A stretch of 64,000 nucleotides of DNA from the NCBI RefSeq assembly GCF_039534915.1, contig NZ_BAAAWE010000001.1, positions 1,612,001 through 1,676,000 on the forward strand, given 5' to 3'. The notes beneath the pieces were generated by a model. The model was given only the letters and a program-made list of their open reading frames with translations, was not told the DNA's origin and made no database searches. Below, one piece after another: positions 35,853 through 45,359 of this stretch (within the stretch, counting starts at the first letter, position 1; each line of letters starts with the position of its first letter). Source of the DNA: Streptomyces roseofulvus. GTDB taxonomy: Bacteria > Actinomycetota > Actinomycetes > Streptomycetales > Streptomycetaceae. The translations under genes and the position numbers were made by a program.

Positions 35853-36211
35853 CAGTGGTCCTCATTCCGGTTGTACGAGATCGTGCGCGAGGGACGCGAC
35901 GAGAACGTGGTCGTGGTCTTGTTCGGGGTCGGGCCGAGGGCGGCCCGGCGGCGGGGCTCCGGGAGCTCCCGGTCCGCGGGAGGCGCCGCGTCGAGGCCGA
36001 GCGCCTCGCCCAGCTCCGCCTCGCGCTGGACCATGCCCGCCCTCACGTCGAGGGCGAAGTCCTTGAGCCGGTGGCCCGCCTCGATCGCCTTGTTCGCGGC
36101 CTGGGCCGCGAGGGACTCGGGGGTCAGCTGCTGGATCCTGCGGTTGACCTTGGTGGTGGCCCAGACGCCGGCGGCTGCGCCGGCCGTGAACCAGAACGTG
36201 CGGCGGAACAT
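35852..36211 (-). CDS. Small membrane-anchored protein (DUF6167-like) upstream of alaS
   Basis: 119 aa. A short hydrophobic N-terminus ([17 protein letters not shown]) is followed by an amphipathic helix (about 25-65) and a polar tail. It forms a pair with the DUF948 protein just upstream (7 bp apart). Conserved next to alaS in actinobacteria; function unknown. Confidence 0.8.
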   Translation of the reverse strand: MFRRTFWFTAGAAAGVWATTKVNRRIQQLTPESLAAQAANKAIEAGHRLKDFALDVRAGMVQREAELGEALGLDAAPPADRELPEPRRRAALGPTPNKTTTTFSSRPSRTISYNRNEDH

Positions 36212-36217
36212 CGCGGC

Positions 36218-36655
36218 TCAGCCCTTCTGCTTCCGGCGCCGTGCGCGGGGCACGGTACGGCCGACGATCACGGTACGGCGCCCCGTGGCGGGCGCCGCCT
36301 CCTCGCGGTCCCGGCCGCGGCCGAGCGCCCTGCGGACCCCGTACCCGAACGCGGCGACCTTGACGAGCGGGCCGCCGAAGGTGGAGGCGACGGTCGTCGA
36401 GAGCGCGGAGGCGTTGGCGGTGACCTCCTGGACGTCCGAGGCGATGGCGTCGACCCGGTCGAGCTGGGTCTGTGCCGAGCGGACGGTCGCCGACGCGTCG
36501 GCGAGCAGGGGAACGGCCTGCTCGGTCACGTCCGCCACGAGTCTGGTGGTCGCCCGGAGCGTCTGCGCCAGCCTCGCCAGCACCACGGCGAGGAAGGAGA
36601 CGAGGATCGCCCAGAACACGGCCACCAGGATGCCGGCAACCTCTCCACCGGTCAC
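36218..36655 (-). CDS. DUF948 family membrane protein
   Basis: 145 aa from the GTG at 36655 (VTGGEVAGILVAVFWAILVSF); a longer frame starts at 36697 but lacks conservation. One N-terminal TM helix, then a coiled-coil region with Ser/Thr/Val/Ala repeats (about 35-100), and a basic tail. The family is often induced by stress and sits near cell-wall or alaS genes. It is the first gene of the alaS-to-aroQ run. Confidence 0.85.
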   Translation of the reverse strand: MTGGEVAGILVAVFWAILVSFLAVVLARLAQTLRATTRLVADVTEQAVPLLADASATVRSAQTQLDRVDAIASDVQEVTANASALSTTVASTFGGPLVKVAAFGYGVRRALGRGRDREEAAPATGRRTVIVGRTVPRARRRKQKG

Positions 36656-36824
36656 TGCGCACCGCTCTCTGCTGTCGTCATCGGTCGTTCGGGTCATGCG
36701 AAAAAGTAGTCCCCCGACCCTATCGCGCCCGGGCTGTCACGCCGTACCGCATTACCGCCCGTGAGGCGGGAGTGACGCGATCAGATTGTACGGAGCGCGC
36801 GCGGATGAGTACGCTCCGTGTCCC

Positions 36825-38981
36825 ATGCGACGCAGCAATCTCCCGGCGGAGCTCAACCGGTTCGTGGGCCGGGCCGACGAGCAGGCCGAACTGGCAGCGC
36901 TCCTGGCCGAATCACGTCTCGTCACGGTCCTCGGCGTGGGCGGTGTGGGGAAGACCCGGCTGGCTCTGAGGACCGCCGCGGCGGTGCAGAAACGCTACAG
37001 CGACGAGGTGCGGCTGGCGGAGCTGGCCCCGCTGCGCGACCCGGCGCTGGTCGAGCACGCCGTCGTCGAGGCGCTCGGCCTGACCGACCACACCCGTCGT
37101 CCCCCGCGCGAGGTCCTGTTCGACCACCTCGCCGAGCGCCGGTTGCTCCTGGTCATCGACGGCTTCGAGCACCTGGTGGACGTCTGCGCCCCGCTCGTCC
37201 ACGAGCTGCTCGCGGCGGCCCCCGGGCTGACCGTCCTGGCCACCGGCCGCCGCCCGCTGCGGATCCCCGGCGAGACGGTGCTGACGCTGGCGCCGATGGG
37301 CGAGCCGGACGCGCTGACGCTGCTCGCCGAGCGGGCCGCCCGGGCCGGCGCACCCGCCCTCGCGGACGACGCGTCGGTACGGGAGCTGTGCCGGCGGCTC
37401 GACGGGATCCCGCTCGCGCTGGAACTGGCGGCGGGACGCCTGCCGCTGCTCTCCGTGGAGCAGCTGCTGGCCCGGCTCGACGACCGCTTCCGGCTGCTCG
37501 GCGACGGCGGGCGCGGGACCCTCCCCCGCCACCAGACGCTGCGCACCGCCATCGGCTGGAGCCACGAGCTGTGCACGCCGGAGGAGCGGCTGCTCTGGGC
37601 GCGGCTCTCGGTCTTCGCCGGTCCGTTCGACCTGGAGGCCGTGGAGTACGTGTGCGGGGGCACCGGTCTGCCGCAGGACGGGATCCTCGACCTGCTGGGC
37701 GGGCTGCTCGCGCAGTCGCTGGTGACCCGGGAGGACACGGCGGCGGGCCCGGGCTACCGGATGCTGGACACGGTGGCGGCGTACGGGGCGGAGTGGCTGG
37801 CGGCGCTCGGGGACACCGAGCGGATGCGGCGGCGGCACCGCGACTGGTACATGGGCCTGGCGACCTGGTGCGAGCTGGAGTGGTTCAGCCCCCGGCAGGC
37901 GGAGGTGGCGGCGCGGACGGCCGCGGCGCTGCCGAACCTGCGGGCGGCGCTGGACGTGTGCCTGGAATCGCCGGACGACGCCCACCTGGCCCAGCACCTG
38001 GCGGGGACGCTCTGGTTCGCCTGGGTGGGCTGCGGGCGGCTGTCGGAGGGGCGGCACTGGCTCGACCGGGCGCTGGCGCTCGACTCCGGGCACGAGGAGG
38101 CGCGGCTGAAGGCGCTGTGGGTGCTCGGCTACGTGGCGGTCCTGCAGGGCGACCCGACGGCGGCGGTGGCCGCGCTGCACAGCTGCCGGGAGCGGGCCCG
38201 GGCCTCCCGGAACCGGCTGGCGGAGGCGTACGCGACGCACCGGCTGGGCTGTCTGGCGCTGCTCTCCGACGACTTCCCGCGCGCCGAGGAGCTGCTGGGC
38301 CGGGCCCTCGACGCGTACGGCGAGCTGGGCGAGCTGAACAGCAACGTGCTCATGGGCCAGGTGGAGCTGGCCATGGCGCGGGCCTTCCGGGGCGACCTGG
38401 AGGGGGCGACGGCGATCTGCCGGGAGGTGCGGGAGGTCTGCGAGGAGCGCGGGGAGCGCTGGACGCGGGCGTACGCGCTCTATGTGCTGGCGTACTCGGC
38501 GTGGACGCGGGACGCGCTCCCGGAGGCGCGGGAGCTGCTGGTGGAGTGCGTGACGATCAACCACCTCTTCCGCGACCTGGTGGGGGTGGTACTGGCGCTG
38601 GAGCTGCTGGCGCTGGTGACGGTGAGCGAGGGCGATCCGGTGGAGGCGGCGGTGCTCCAGGGCGCGGCGCTGCCGGTGTGGGACGCGGTGGGGATCCAGC
38701 TGTTCGGGTCGGGCTCCTTCGACGGGCCGCGGGCGCTGTGCGCGGGGCGGGCGGTGGCGGAGCTGGGCGCCGAGCGGTACGAGGAGGCGTTCCGGCTGGG
38801 CCAGGGGCTGTCGCTGGACGAGACGGTGGAGCGGGCGGTGGCCGACCGGTCGGGCGCGGTCACGGGCGGGCGGCCCGGGGTGGCGGCGCCGCGGCCGTTC
38901 CGCACCGCGCGTCCGGTGGTGCCGGGAACGCGGAAGCCCGCCGGCTCCCCCACCGGAAAGGGCGGGGAAGCGGCGGGCTGA
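36825..38981 (+). CDS. NB-ARC/TPR regulatory ATPase without an HTH output domain
   Basis: 718 aa from the ATG at 36825 (MRRSNLPAELNRFVGR). The P-loop is GVGGVGKT (37-44), Walker B is LLLVIDGFEH (107-116), and the GxP motif is GIPLALELAAGR (194-205), so it is a complete STAND/NB-ARC module. The rest is helical TPR-like repeats to about 670, then a Pro/Ala tail. Unlike AfsR or LuxR-type STAND regulators there is no HTH at either end; it may partner with another protein. The gene's end overlaps the terminator hairpin. Confidence 0.88.
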   Translation: MRRSNLPAELNRFVGRADEQAELAALLAESRLVTVLGVGGVGKTRLALRTAAAVQKRYSDEVRLAELAPLRDPALVEHAVVEALGLTDHTRRPPREVLFDHLAERRLLLVIDGFEHLVDVCAPLVHELLAAAPGLTVLATGRRPLRIPGETVLTLAPMGEPDALTLLAERAARAGAPALADDASVRELCRRLDGIPLALELAAGRLPLLSVEQLLARLDDRFRLLGDGGRGTLPRHQTLRTAIGWSHELCTPEERLLWARLSVFAGPFDLEAVEYVCGGTGLPQDGILDLLGGLLAQSLVTREDTAAGPGYRMLDTVAAYGAEWLAALGDTERMRRRHRDWYMGLATWCELEWFSPRQAEVAARTAAALPNLRAALDVCLESPDDAHLAQHLAGTLWFAWVGCGRLSEGRHWLDRALALDSGHEEARLKALWVLGYVAVLQGDPTAAVAALHSCRERARASRNRLAEAYATHRLGCLALLSDDFPRAEELLGRALDAYGELGELNSNVLMGQVELAMARAFRGDLEGATAICREVREVCEERGERWTRAYALYVLAYSAWTRDALPEARELLVECVTINHLFRDLVGVVLALELLALVTVSEGDPVEAAVLQGAALPVWDAVGIQLFGSGSFDGPRALCAGRAVAELGAERYEEAFRLGQGLSLDETVERAVADRSGAVTGGRPGVAAPRPFRTARPVVPGTRKPAGSPTGKGGEAAG
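38935..38979 (+). terminator. Terminator at the 3' end of the NB-ARC gene
   Basis: AGCCCGCCG (38935-38943) pairs with CGGCGGGCT (38971-38979), the second arm lying in the last codons of the gene. It can also stop rpsD transcription from the other side. Confidence 0.6.
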
Positions 38982-39000
38982 ACACCGCGGGGGTGAATCC

Positions 39001-39018
39001 CCCAGCGCTGCCGCTGGG
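39001..39018 (-). terminator. Short hairpin downstream of rpsD
   Basis: CCCAGCG (39001-39007) pairs with CGCTGGG (39012-39018) over CTGC, about 24 nt past the rpsD stop. Confidence 0.5.
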
Positions 39019-39041
39019 AGGTGCACCCATCGGCCGCTGGA

Positions 39042-39656
39042 TCAGCGGGCGTAGTACTCGACGACCAGCTGCTCGTCGCAGATGACCGGGATCTCCTTGC
39101 GGTTCGGCTCGCGGTCCAGGCGGAAGGCCAGGGCCTTCAGGTTGACCTGGAGGTAGCGCGGGGTCTCGCCGTCGGGGGCGAAGCCACCCTCGCGGGCGAC
39201 CTGGAACAGGGTCTTCGCGCGGGACTTCTCGCGGACCATCACGACGTCGTCGGGACGGACGCGGAAGGACGGCTTGTCGACCTTGCCACCGTTGACCTGG
39301 ATGTGGCCGTGGACGACCATCTGACGGGCCTGGTAGATGGTGCGGGCGATGCCCGAACGCAGGACCAGGGCGTCGAGACGGCGCTCGAGCTCGACGACCA
39401 GCGCCTCGCCCGTCTTGCCCTCGGCCTTCTTGGCGCGGTCGTAGGCGCGCGCCATCTGGCGCTCGCTGATGTCGTACTGGGCACGCAGACGCTGCTTCTC
39501 GAGCAGACGGACCTTGTAGTCCGAGTTCTGCTTGCGGCCGCGGCCGTGCTCGCCCGGCGGGTAGGGACGGGCCTCGAAGTACTTGACGGCCTTCGGCGTC
39601 AGCGCGATGCCGAGGGCACGCGACTTCTTGACCTTGGGGCGGGCCTGGTTCGCCAT
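39042..39656 (-). CDS. rpsD: 30S ribosomal protein S4
   Basis: 204 aa, a primary 16S rRNA binder and 30S assembly nucleator. S4 RNA-binding domain around LERRLDALVLRSGIARTIYQ and QVNGGKVDKPSF. ATG start at 39656. It stands alone, away from the alpha operon, as in Streptomyces. Confidence 0.97.
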   Translation of the reverse strand: MANQARPKVKKSRALGIALTPKAVKYFEARPYPPGEHGRGRKQNSDYKVRLLEKQRLRAQYDISERQMARAYDRAKKAEGKTGEALVVELERRLDALVLRSGIARTIYQARQMVVHGHIQVNGGKVDKPSFRVRPDDVVMVREKSRAKTLFQVAREGGFAPDGETPRYLQVNLKALAFRLDREPNRKEIPVICDEQLVVEYYAR

Positions 39657-40025
39657 GAACCAACCTCTCTATCTGAACGAATACGGCTTCACCAGTGGTT
39701 AGGGAGGTCGCAATCCGCAGCCGGGAAAACCCGCCGGGTCCACGAGGGACCTGTCGGGCAGCCGCTTCCCGGTCTGGGCACGTACGTGCAGCACGCGAAC
39801 GACCCACCGCCGGTCCCGGAAAGCCGGGGGGTGGTGGGTGGCACGCGACACCATTCGAGGTGCGCGACGCTCCTGGAAACCCTGCCCGGGGGCCGGGTCT
39901 CCTGCTGACTGTCCCGCTCTGGTGGTGCCGGCCTGGGCCGGACACGGGACGCAGCGATCCCGACCAGTGTACCGGCTCCCCGGGGCGCCGCCGTCTCGGC
40001 CCCCGGGCCGCCGGCCCGGGCTCGG
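39657..40025. promoter_or_regulatory. 369-bp intergenic region between rarA and rpsD
   Basis: No gene is credible. It contains the promoter and leader of rpsD and one long GC-rich inverted repeat (39803-39837: CCCACC...GGTGGG with a CCCGG/CCGGG core), which could be an S4 autoregulatory leader or a terminator. I cannot align it with any known S4 leader motif. Confidence 0.45.
40001..40019 (-). terminator. Terminator after rarA
   Basis: CCCGGGCC (40001-40008) pairs with GGCCCGGG (40012-40019) over a 3-nt loop, directly behind the rarA stop. Confidence 0.6.
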
Positions 40026-41381
40026 TCAGCCGTCGCCCTTCAGGCGCTCGCGGACCTTCTCCACCACGTCCGCGTAGCGGGCCTCGGCGCCGTAGCGGGT
40101 GGGCTCGTAGTACCGCTTGCCGTGGAGGGCGTCGGGGGCGTACTGCTGGGCGGCGATCGCGCCGGGCACGTCGTGCGGGTAGACGTACCCCTGGGCGTGG
40201 CCGAGCTTGGCGGCGCCCTTGTAGTGGCCGTCGCGCAGGTGGGGCGGGACGGGGCCGGCCAGGCCGTTCCGCACGTCCTCTCGGGCGGCGAAGATCGCGT
40301 TGGTCGCCGCGTTGGACTTCGGGGCCAGGGCGAGGGCGATGGTGGCGTGGCTGAGGGTGAGGGCCGCCTCGGGGAAGCCGATCATGGCGACGGCCTGGGC
40401 GGCGGCGACGGCGAGCGGCAGGGCCTGCGGGTCGGCGAGGCCGATGTCCTCGCTGGCGGAGATCATCAGGCGGCGGGCGATGAAGCGGGGGTCCTCCCCC
40501 GCCTCGATCATGCGGGCCAGGTAGTGCAGGGCCGCGTCGACGTCGGAGCCGCGGATGGACTTGATGAGGGCGCTGGCGACGTCGTAGTGCTGGTCGCCGT
40601 CCCGGTCGTACGTGACTGCGGCCCGGTCGACCGCCTCCTCGACGGTCTGGAGGGTGATCTCCCGCTCCCCCTTGGCGAGGGCGCCGCCGGCGGCGGCCTC
40701 CAGGGCGGTGAGGGCGCGCCGGGCGTCGCCGCCGGCGATCCGCAGCAGGTGGGCGCGGGCGTCGTCGAGGAGCTCGACGGCGCCGCCGAGGCCGCGCTCC
40801 TCGGTGACGGCCCGGTCCATGAGGCCGCTGAGGTCCTCGTCGGTGAGGGGCTCCAGGGTGAGGAGCAGGGAGCGGGAGAGGAGCGGGGAGATCACCGAGA
40901 AGTACGGGTTCTCGGTGGTGGCGGCGATGAGGGTGACCCAGCGGTTCTCGACGGCGGGCAGCAGGGAGTCCTGCTGGGCCTTGGAGAAGCGGTGGATCTC
41001 GTCGAGGAAGAGGACGGTCTCCTTGCCGTAGCCGCCGGAGGCGCGGCGGGCGCCGTCGATGACGGCCCGGACCTCCTTGACGCCGGCGGTGATCGCGGAG
41101 AGCTCGACGAAGCGCTTGTCGGTGGCCTTGGAGACCACGTACGCGAGGGTGGTCTTGCCGATGCCGGGCGGGCCCCAGAGGATCACCGAGGAGGCGCCGG
41201 CCGGGCCGGTGCCCTCCCCGACGAGCCGCCGCAGCGGCGAGCCGGGCTTGAGCAGGTGCCGCTGGCCCACCACCTCGTCGAGGGTGCGGGGGCGCATCCG
41301 GACCGCCAGCGGGCTGCTGGACGGGTCCTTCTCCTGGCGTTCTTCGGCGGCTGCGGTAAAGAGGTCGGGCTCCACGTCCAT
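40026..41381 (-). CDS. rarA: RarA/MgsA AAA+ ATPase (replication-associated recombination protein)
   Basis: 451 aa. Walker [10 protein letters not shown] (near 70-78), Walker B FLDEIHRF, sensor and arginine-finger region [18 protein letters not shown]. The C-terminal tetramerisation domain follows. It acts at stalled replication forks, in complex with SSB. The frame starts at the ATG at 41381. Confidence 0.95.
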   Translation of the reverse strand: MDVEPDLFTAAAEERQEKDPSSSPLAVRMRPRTLDEVVGQRHLLKPGSPLRRLVGEGTGPAGASSVILWGPPGIGKTTLAYVVSKATDKRFVELSAITAGVKEVRAVIDGARRASGGYGKETVLFLDEIHRFSKAQQDSLLPAVENRWVTLIAATTENPYFSVISPLLSRSLLLTLEPLTDEDLSGLMDRAVTEERGLGGAVELLDDARAHLLRIAGGDARRALTALEAAAGGALAKGEREITLQTVEEAVDRAAVTYDRDGDQHYDVASALIKSIRGSDVDAALHYLARMIEAGEDPRFIARRLMISASEDIGLADPQALPLAVAAAQAVAMIGFPEAALTLSHATIALALAPKSNAATNAIFAAREDVRNGLAGPVPPHLRDGHYKGAAKLGHAQGYVYPHDVPGAIAAQQYAPDALHGKRYYEPTRYGAEARYADVVEKVRERLKGDG

Positions 41382-41421
41382 GAAGCCTAGGTCACGCCAC
41401 CGACAAGCCGGGCCGGAGCGG

Positions 41422-42036
41422 TCACCCGGTCCAGAAGTCCCACCAGCGGGTGAGGACCAGCATGCCGATGATCCCGAGGTGCAGGACGGGCAGGACCCAG
41501 GTGAACTCGGCGAAGAAGGTCCGCACGCCGGCCGGGGCGGGGACGACTCCCGAGCGGACGTTGTGCGAGGTCACGTACCAGAACATGACGATGGTGGCGG
41601 CCCAGGCGAGGCAGCACCACAGGCAGAGCGAGTTGATCTCGTACAGGGACTGCTGCATCAGCCAGGTGCAGAAGCCGACGCCGAAGAGGGTGCCGGCGTT
41701 GAGGCCGAGCCAGTACCAGCGGCGGTAGCGGGCGCCGGCGAGGAGGCCGACGCCGATGGCGATCACCATGGCGTAGGTGACCAGGCCGAGCATGGGGTTG
41801 GGGAAGCCGAAGACCGACGCCTGCTCGCTCTTCATGATGTTGCCGCAGGACACGATGGGGTTCAGGCTGCACCCGGGGACGAAGTTCGGGTCCTCCAGGA
41901 GCTTGAACTTGTCGAGGGTGATGACCCAGGCGGCGAGCAGCCCGGCCGCCCCGGTGATCACCAGGAGCCAGGCGAGGCCCTTGCTCGCGCCGATGGTGCC
42001 CGCCGTACCCGTCGTCTCCGCGTCGGCTTTCGTCAT
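41422..42036 (-). CDS. Vitamin K epoxide reductase family protein
   Basis: 204 aa, four to five TM helices. VKOR family features: an active CxxC motif (CLWC, near 148-151) in a membrane helix, and the loop cysteines [12 protein letters not shown]. Bacterial members reoxidise DsbA-like proteins with quinone, forming disulfides in secreted proteins. No DsbA partner is adjacent; it is read alone between hisS and rarA. Confidence 0.9.
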   Translation of the reverse strand: MTKADAETTGTAGTIGASKGLAWLLVITGAAGLLAAWVITLDKFKLLEDPNFVPGCSLNPIVSCGNIMKSEQASVFGFPNPMLGLVTYAMVIAIGVGLLAGARYRRWYWLGLNAGTLFGVGFCTWLMQQSLYEINSLCLWCCLAWAATIVMFWYVTSHNVRSGVVPAPAGVRTFFAEFTWVLPVLHLGIIGMLVLTRWWDFWTG

Positions 42037-42190
42037 GCCTGTCGCCTTCTCGTTCGCTCGCCGGCCTTGTGGCCACGGACATTCTGCAACAAGGGGTATA
42101 CGGGTCGGCGTTCGCAGGAGGTAAGGGCCGGAGGTCCCGGGACGGCGCCCGGCGGTCCCGGACGGCGTGTCCGGCGGGGTGGACCGACGC

Positions 42191-42231
42191 GGGAGGGGCC
42201 CGGCCCGCACGTGGCGGACCGGGCCCCTCCC
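42191..42231 (-). terminator. Terminator after hisS
   Basis: GGGAGGGGCCCGG (42191-42203) pairs perfectly with 42219-42231; CCGC/GCGG inside extends the stem. It lies 14 nt past the hisS stop. Confidence 0.85.
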
Positions 42232-42244
42232 CCGGTGCGAAGGC

Positions 42245-43507
42245 TCAGCCGAGCAGGGCGCGGACGGCGTCCAGGACGCCGTCCAGGGCGACCGGGCGCT
42301 GCTCGCCGGACTCCATGTCCTTGACCTGGACCACGCCCTCGGCGAGGTCGCGCTCGCCGGCGACCAGGGCGATCCGGGCGCCGGAGCGGTTGGCGTCCTT
42401 CATCGCGCCCTTGAGGCCCTTGCCGCCGAAGGAGAAGTCGGCGGCGACGCCGGCCCGGCGCAGCTCGGTGACCTTGCCGAAGAGGACGCGGCGCGCCTCC
42501 TCGCCGAGGGCCACCGCGAAGACGCTGGTGGTGGCGGGCAGGTCCAGCTCGACGCCCTCCGCCTCCAGCGCGAGGACGGTCCGGTCGACGCCGAGCGCCC
42601 AGCCGACGGACGGCAGCGAGGGGCCGCCGATCATCTCGGAGAGGCCGTCGTAGCGGCCGCCGCCGCCGACGGCGGACTGCGAGCCGAGGCCGTCGTGGAC
42701 GAACTCGAAGGTGGTCCGGGTGTAGTAGTCGAGGCCGCGGACCAGCTTCGGGTCGTCCTCGAAGACGACTCCGGCGGCGGTGATCAGCTCGCGGACCTGC
42801 TCGTGGTACGCCTTGCAGGCGTCGCACAGGTAGTCGCGGAGCAGCGGCGCGTCGACGAGCTGCTTCTGCACGTCGGACCGCTTGTCGTCGAGGACCCGCA
42901 GCGGGTTGACCTCGGCGCGGCGCAGGGTCTCCTCGTCGAGGTCGAGACCGCGCAGGAAGGTCTGCAGGGCCTCGCGGTAGACGGGGCGGCACTCCTTGTC
43001 GCCGAGCGAGTTCAGCAGGATGCGGAAGTTCCGCAGGCCGAGCGAGCGGTAGGCCTCGTCGGCCAGGATGATCAGCTCGGCGTCCAGGGCCGGGTCCTCG
43101 GCGCCGATCGCCTCGGCGCCGACCTGCGAGAAGTGGCGGTAGCGGCCCTTCTGCGGGCGCTCGTACCGGTAGTACGAGCCCGAGTACCAGAGCTTGACCG
43201 GCAGGTTGCCCTGCTTGTGCAGGCTGGCCTCCAGGGCCGCGCGCAGCACGGAGGCGGTGCCCTCGGGACGGAGGGCCAGCTTGCTGCCGCCCTTGGTCTC
43301 GAAGGCGTACATCTCCTTGGTCACGATGTCGGTGGACTCGCCGACGCCGCGCGCGAAGAGGTTCACGTCCTCGAAGCCGGGGGTCTCGACGTAGCCGTAG
43401 CCGGCCCGTCGCACCGGGGCGGCGATGGCGTCCCGTACCGCGAGGTAGGCCGCGGAGAACGGCGGGATCAGGTCGTACGTGCCCTTGGGGGCCTTGAAGG
43501 TGCTCAC
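42245..43507 (-). CDS. hisS: Histidyl-tRNA synthetase
   Basis: 420 aa, class II synthetase charging tRNA-His. The start is the GTG at 43507 ([16 protein letters not shown]). Motif 2 lies around [28 protein letters not shown], and histidine-specific residues [16 protein letters not shown] follow. The 10-bp gap to the metallo-hydrolase upstream suggests cotranscription. Confidence 0.97.
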   Translation of the reverse strand: MSTFKAPKGTYDLIPPFSAAYLAVRDAIAAPVRRAGYGYVETPGFEDVNLFARGVGESTDIVTKEMYAFETKGGSKLALRPEGTASVLRAALEASLHKQGNLPVKLWYSGSYYRYERPQKGRYRHFSQVGAEAIGAEDPALDAELIILADEAYRSLGLRNFRILLNSLGDKECRPVYREALQTFLRGLDLDEETLRRAEVNPLRVLDDKRSDVQKQLVDAPLLRDYLCDACKAYHEQVRELITAAGVVFEDDPKLVRGLDYYTRTTFEFVHDGLGSQSAVGGGGRYDGLSEMIGGPSLPSVGWALGVDRTVLALEAEGVELDLPATTSVFAVALGEEARRVLFGKVTELRRAGVAADFSFGGKGLKGAMKDANRSGARIALVAGERDLAEGVVQVKDMESGEQRPVALDGVLDAVRALLG

Positions 43508-43517
43508 GGAAGTCTCG

Positions 43518-44225
43518 TCACATTCCTCGTCGGGGAGCCTGTTCGCTCCCGAGGCCGGAGGCCACCTGCCGCAGATACGGGTTGGTGGCGCGCTCCTGGC
43601 CGATGGTCGTCTGGGGACCGTGGCCGGACAGGACGACGGTCGAGTTGTCGAGCGGCAGGACCACACGGGTCAGCGACGCGAGCATCTCGTCCATGTCACC
43701 GCCGGGCAGGTCGGTGCGGCCGATGGAGCCGGCGAACAGCAGGTCGCCGGAGAAGAACACGGAGGGGATCTCCGAGGTCTCCGGCGTCCGGAAGGTCACC
43801 GACCCCTTGGTATGGCCCGGCGCGTGGGCGACCGAGAAGTCCATGCCCGCGAGCTTCAGCGCGGCCCCGTCGGTGAGCTCGTGCACGTCGTTCGGCTCGC
43901 CGACGGTCAGCTCGCCCATGAGCGGCATCCCGATGGAGCGGCCGAGGGCCTTCTCCGGGTCGCTCATCATGTACCGGTCGGCGGGGTGGATCCACGCGGG
44001 TACGTCATGGGCGCCGCAGACCGGGACGACGGAGGCGACGTGGTCGATGTGGCCATGGGTGAGGACCACCGCGACGGGCTTGAGCCGATGCTTCTTCAGC
44101 GTCTCCTCGACTCCCTGGGCGGCCTGGTGGCCCGGGTCGATGATGACGCACTCCTCGCCTGCGGCGGGGGCGACCACGTAGCAGTTGGTGCCCCAGGCCC
44201 CGGCGGGGAACCCGGCAATCAGCAC
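43518..44225 (-). CDS. Metallo-beta-lactamase fold hydrolase (glyoxalase II-like)
   Basis: 235 aa from the GTG at 44225. The zinc motif THGHIDH (56-62) plus APGHTKGS and [12 protein letters not shown] are the pattern of glyoxalase-II-like hydrolases. A small cytosolic esterase, substrate unknown. Same place as SCO1509 by my recollection. Confidence 0.92.
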   Translation of the reverse strand: MLIAGFPAGAWGTNCYVVAPAAGEECVIIDPGHQAAQGVEETLKKHRLKPVAVVLTHGHIDHVASVVPVCGAHDVPAWIHPADRYMMSDPEKALGRSIGMPLMGELTVGEPNDVHELTDGAALKLAGMDFSVAHAPGHTKGSVTFRTPETSEIPSVFFSGDLLFAGSIGRTDLPGGDMDEMLASLTRVVLPLDNSTVVLSGHGPQTTIGQERATNPYLRQVASGLGSEQAPRRGM

Positions 44226-44379
44226 GATCGTCCTTCTGTGTCGTCCGGCAGTGGGCTGCGGTCTCGCGGAATGCAGCAGATCAGAGCCTACCGGCGGTGC
44301 GTATTCCACAGCCAACCCGTATACGGTACGGGCACATCCGGCCAGGACAGGAACACACGAACGAGAGGGAGCGGACCCG

Positions 44380-45132
44380 GTGGTCACCAGCGATCAGCGG
44401 CGGCGGCAGCTCGCCAGGGACAAGTACGCGCGCCAGCAGCAGCGACGGGCGGAGGCGCAGCGCAAGACCAAGCGGCGCAACACGGTGATCGCGGCCTCCC
44501 TCGCGGTGGTGCTCGCGGCCGGCGGCGCGGTGTACGCGTCGGTGTCGCTCCTGGGGGACGACGCCAAGAGCACCGAGACGGAGACGGCGAGCGGCGAGCC
44601 GAAGATGGCCATCGAGGCCAAGGGCACGTACGACTTCGCCCTGAAGACCAACGAGGGCGAGGTCACGATCACCATGGACGCGGCGAAGACGCCGCGGACG
44701 GTGAACTCCTTCAAGCACCTCGCCGACAAGAAGTACTTCGACGGCACGAAGTGCCACCGGCTCACCACCGCCGGGATCTTCGTCCTCCAGTGCGGCGACC
44801 CGGAGGGCACCGGCATGGGCGGCCCCGGCTACACCATCCCGGACGAGAACCTCGACGCCCTGGGCAAGCCCGGCGCCGACGGCAAGGTCACGTACAAGGC
44901 GGGCACGGTCGCCATGGCCAACACGGGGCAGCCGGGCACCGGCGGCTCGCAGTTCTTCCTCGTCTACAAGGACTCGAAGCTGCCGCCGCAGTACACCCCC
45001 TTCGGCACGATCGACGCGGCCGGGCTGAAGGCGGTCCAGAAGGTCGGCGCGGCCGGTGCCGAGGGCGGCCAGGGCGACGGCGCCCCCAAGAAGCCGGTCA
45101 CCATCGAGAAGGCGACCGTCTCCGCGAAGTGA
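44380..45132 (+). CDS. Membrane-anchored cyclophilin-type peptidyl-prolyl isomerase
   Basis: 250 aa from the GTG at 44380. Basic N-terminus (RRRQLARDKYARQQQRRAEAQRKTKRR), one TM/signal-anchor helix (35-57), then a cyclophilin domain on the outer side: FDGTKCHRLTTAG with the catalytic Arg, and GTGGSQFFL. It assists folding of secreted proteins. It is divergent from the metallo-hydrolase (154-bp gap) and followed by a complex structured spacer. Confidence 0.92.
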   Translation: MVTSDQRRRQLARDKYARQQQRRAEAQRKTKRRNTVIAASLAVVLAAGGAVYASVSLLGDDAKSTETETASGEPKMAIEAKGTYDFALKTNEGEVTITMDAAKTPRTVNSFKHLADKKYFDGTKCHRLTTAGIFVLQCGDPEGTGMGGPGYTIPDENLDALGKPGADGKVTYKAGTVAMANTGQPGTGGSQFFLVYKDSKLPPQYTPFGTIDAAGLKAVQKVGAAGAEGGQGDGAPKKPVTIEKATVSAK

Positions 45133-45359
45133 GGCGGGGCGCTCGGCAGGACGGCGGCCCGGAGGTCCGCACGCACGTGACCGTGGAATTTCGGTCGCGC
45201 TGAGTGCGGACAGCCGGGCCGCCGTTCGCCTAGATTGGCGTTGTGCGGTGCGGTCCGATCCGTCGGCCGCGCCGCGGAAGGCGGGCGAGGCCCGCCCAGG
45301 AACTGTGGACGATGCCCGGGGGTCACCACCCGTGGAGGGCATCATGGTGAGGAGGCGCT
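45133..45359 (+). promoter_or_regulatory. Structured 227-bp spacer between cyclophilin and DUF349 gene
   Basis: Four inverted repeats in a row: a long compound stem at 45151-45225 (12 bp, a tandem G-A internal loop, 8 bp, and an inner 5-bp stem), CGCC/GGCG at 45227-45240, GGCGGGC/GCCCGCC at 45280-45296, and GATGCCC/GGGCATC at 45311-45343 just ahead of the DUF349 Shine-Dalgarno. The first is likely the cyclophilin terminator; the rest could be a leader RNA. Confidence 0.6.

Noticed and set aside
36656..36697. Longer N-terminus for the DUF948 protein
   Set aside because: The extra 14 residues are polar and non-conserved and precede the TM helix; the GTG at 36655 matches homologues better.
39803..39837. 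S4 leader autoregulatory motif upstream of rpsD
   Set aside because: The inverted repeat is strong but I cannot match it to a known S4 leader fold; kept only as part of the intergenic feature.
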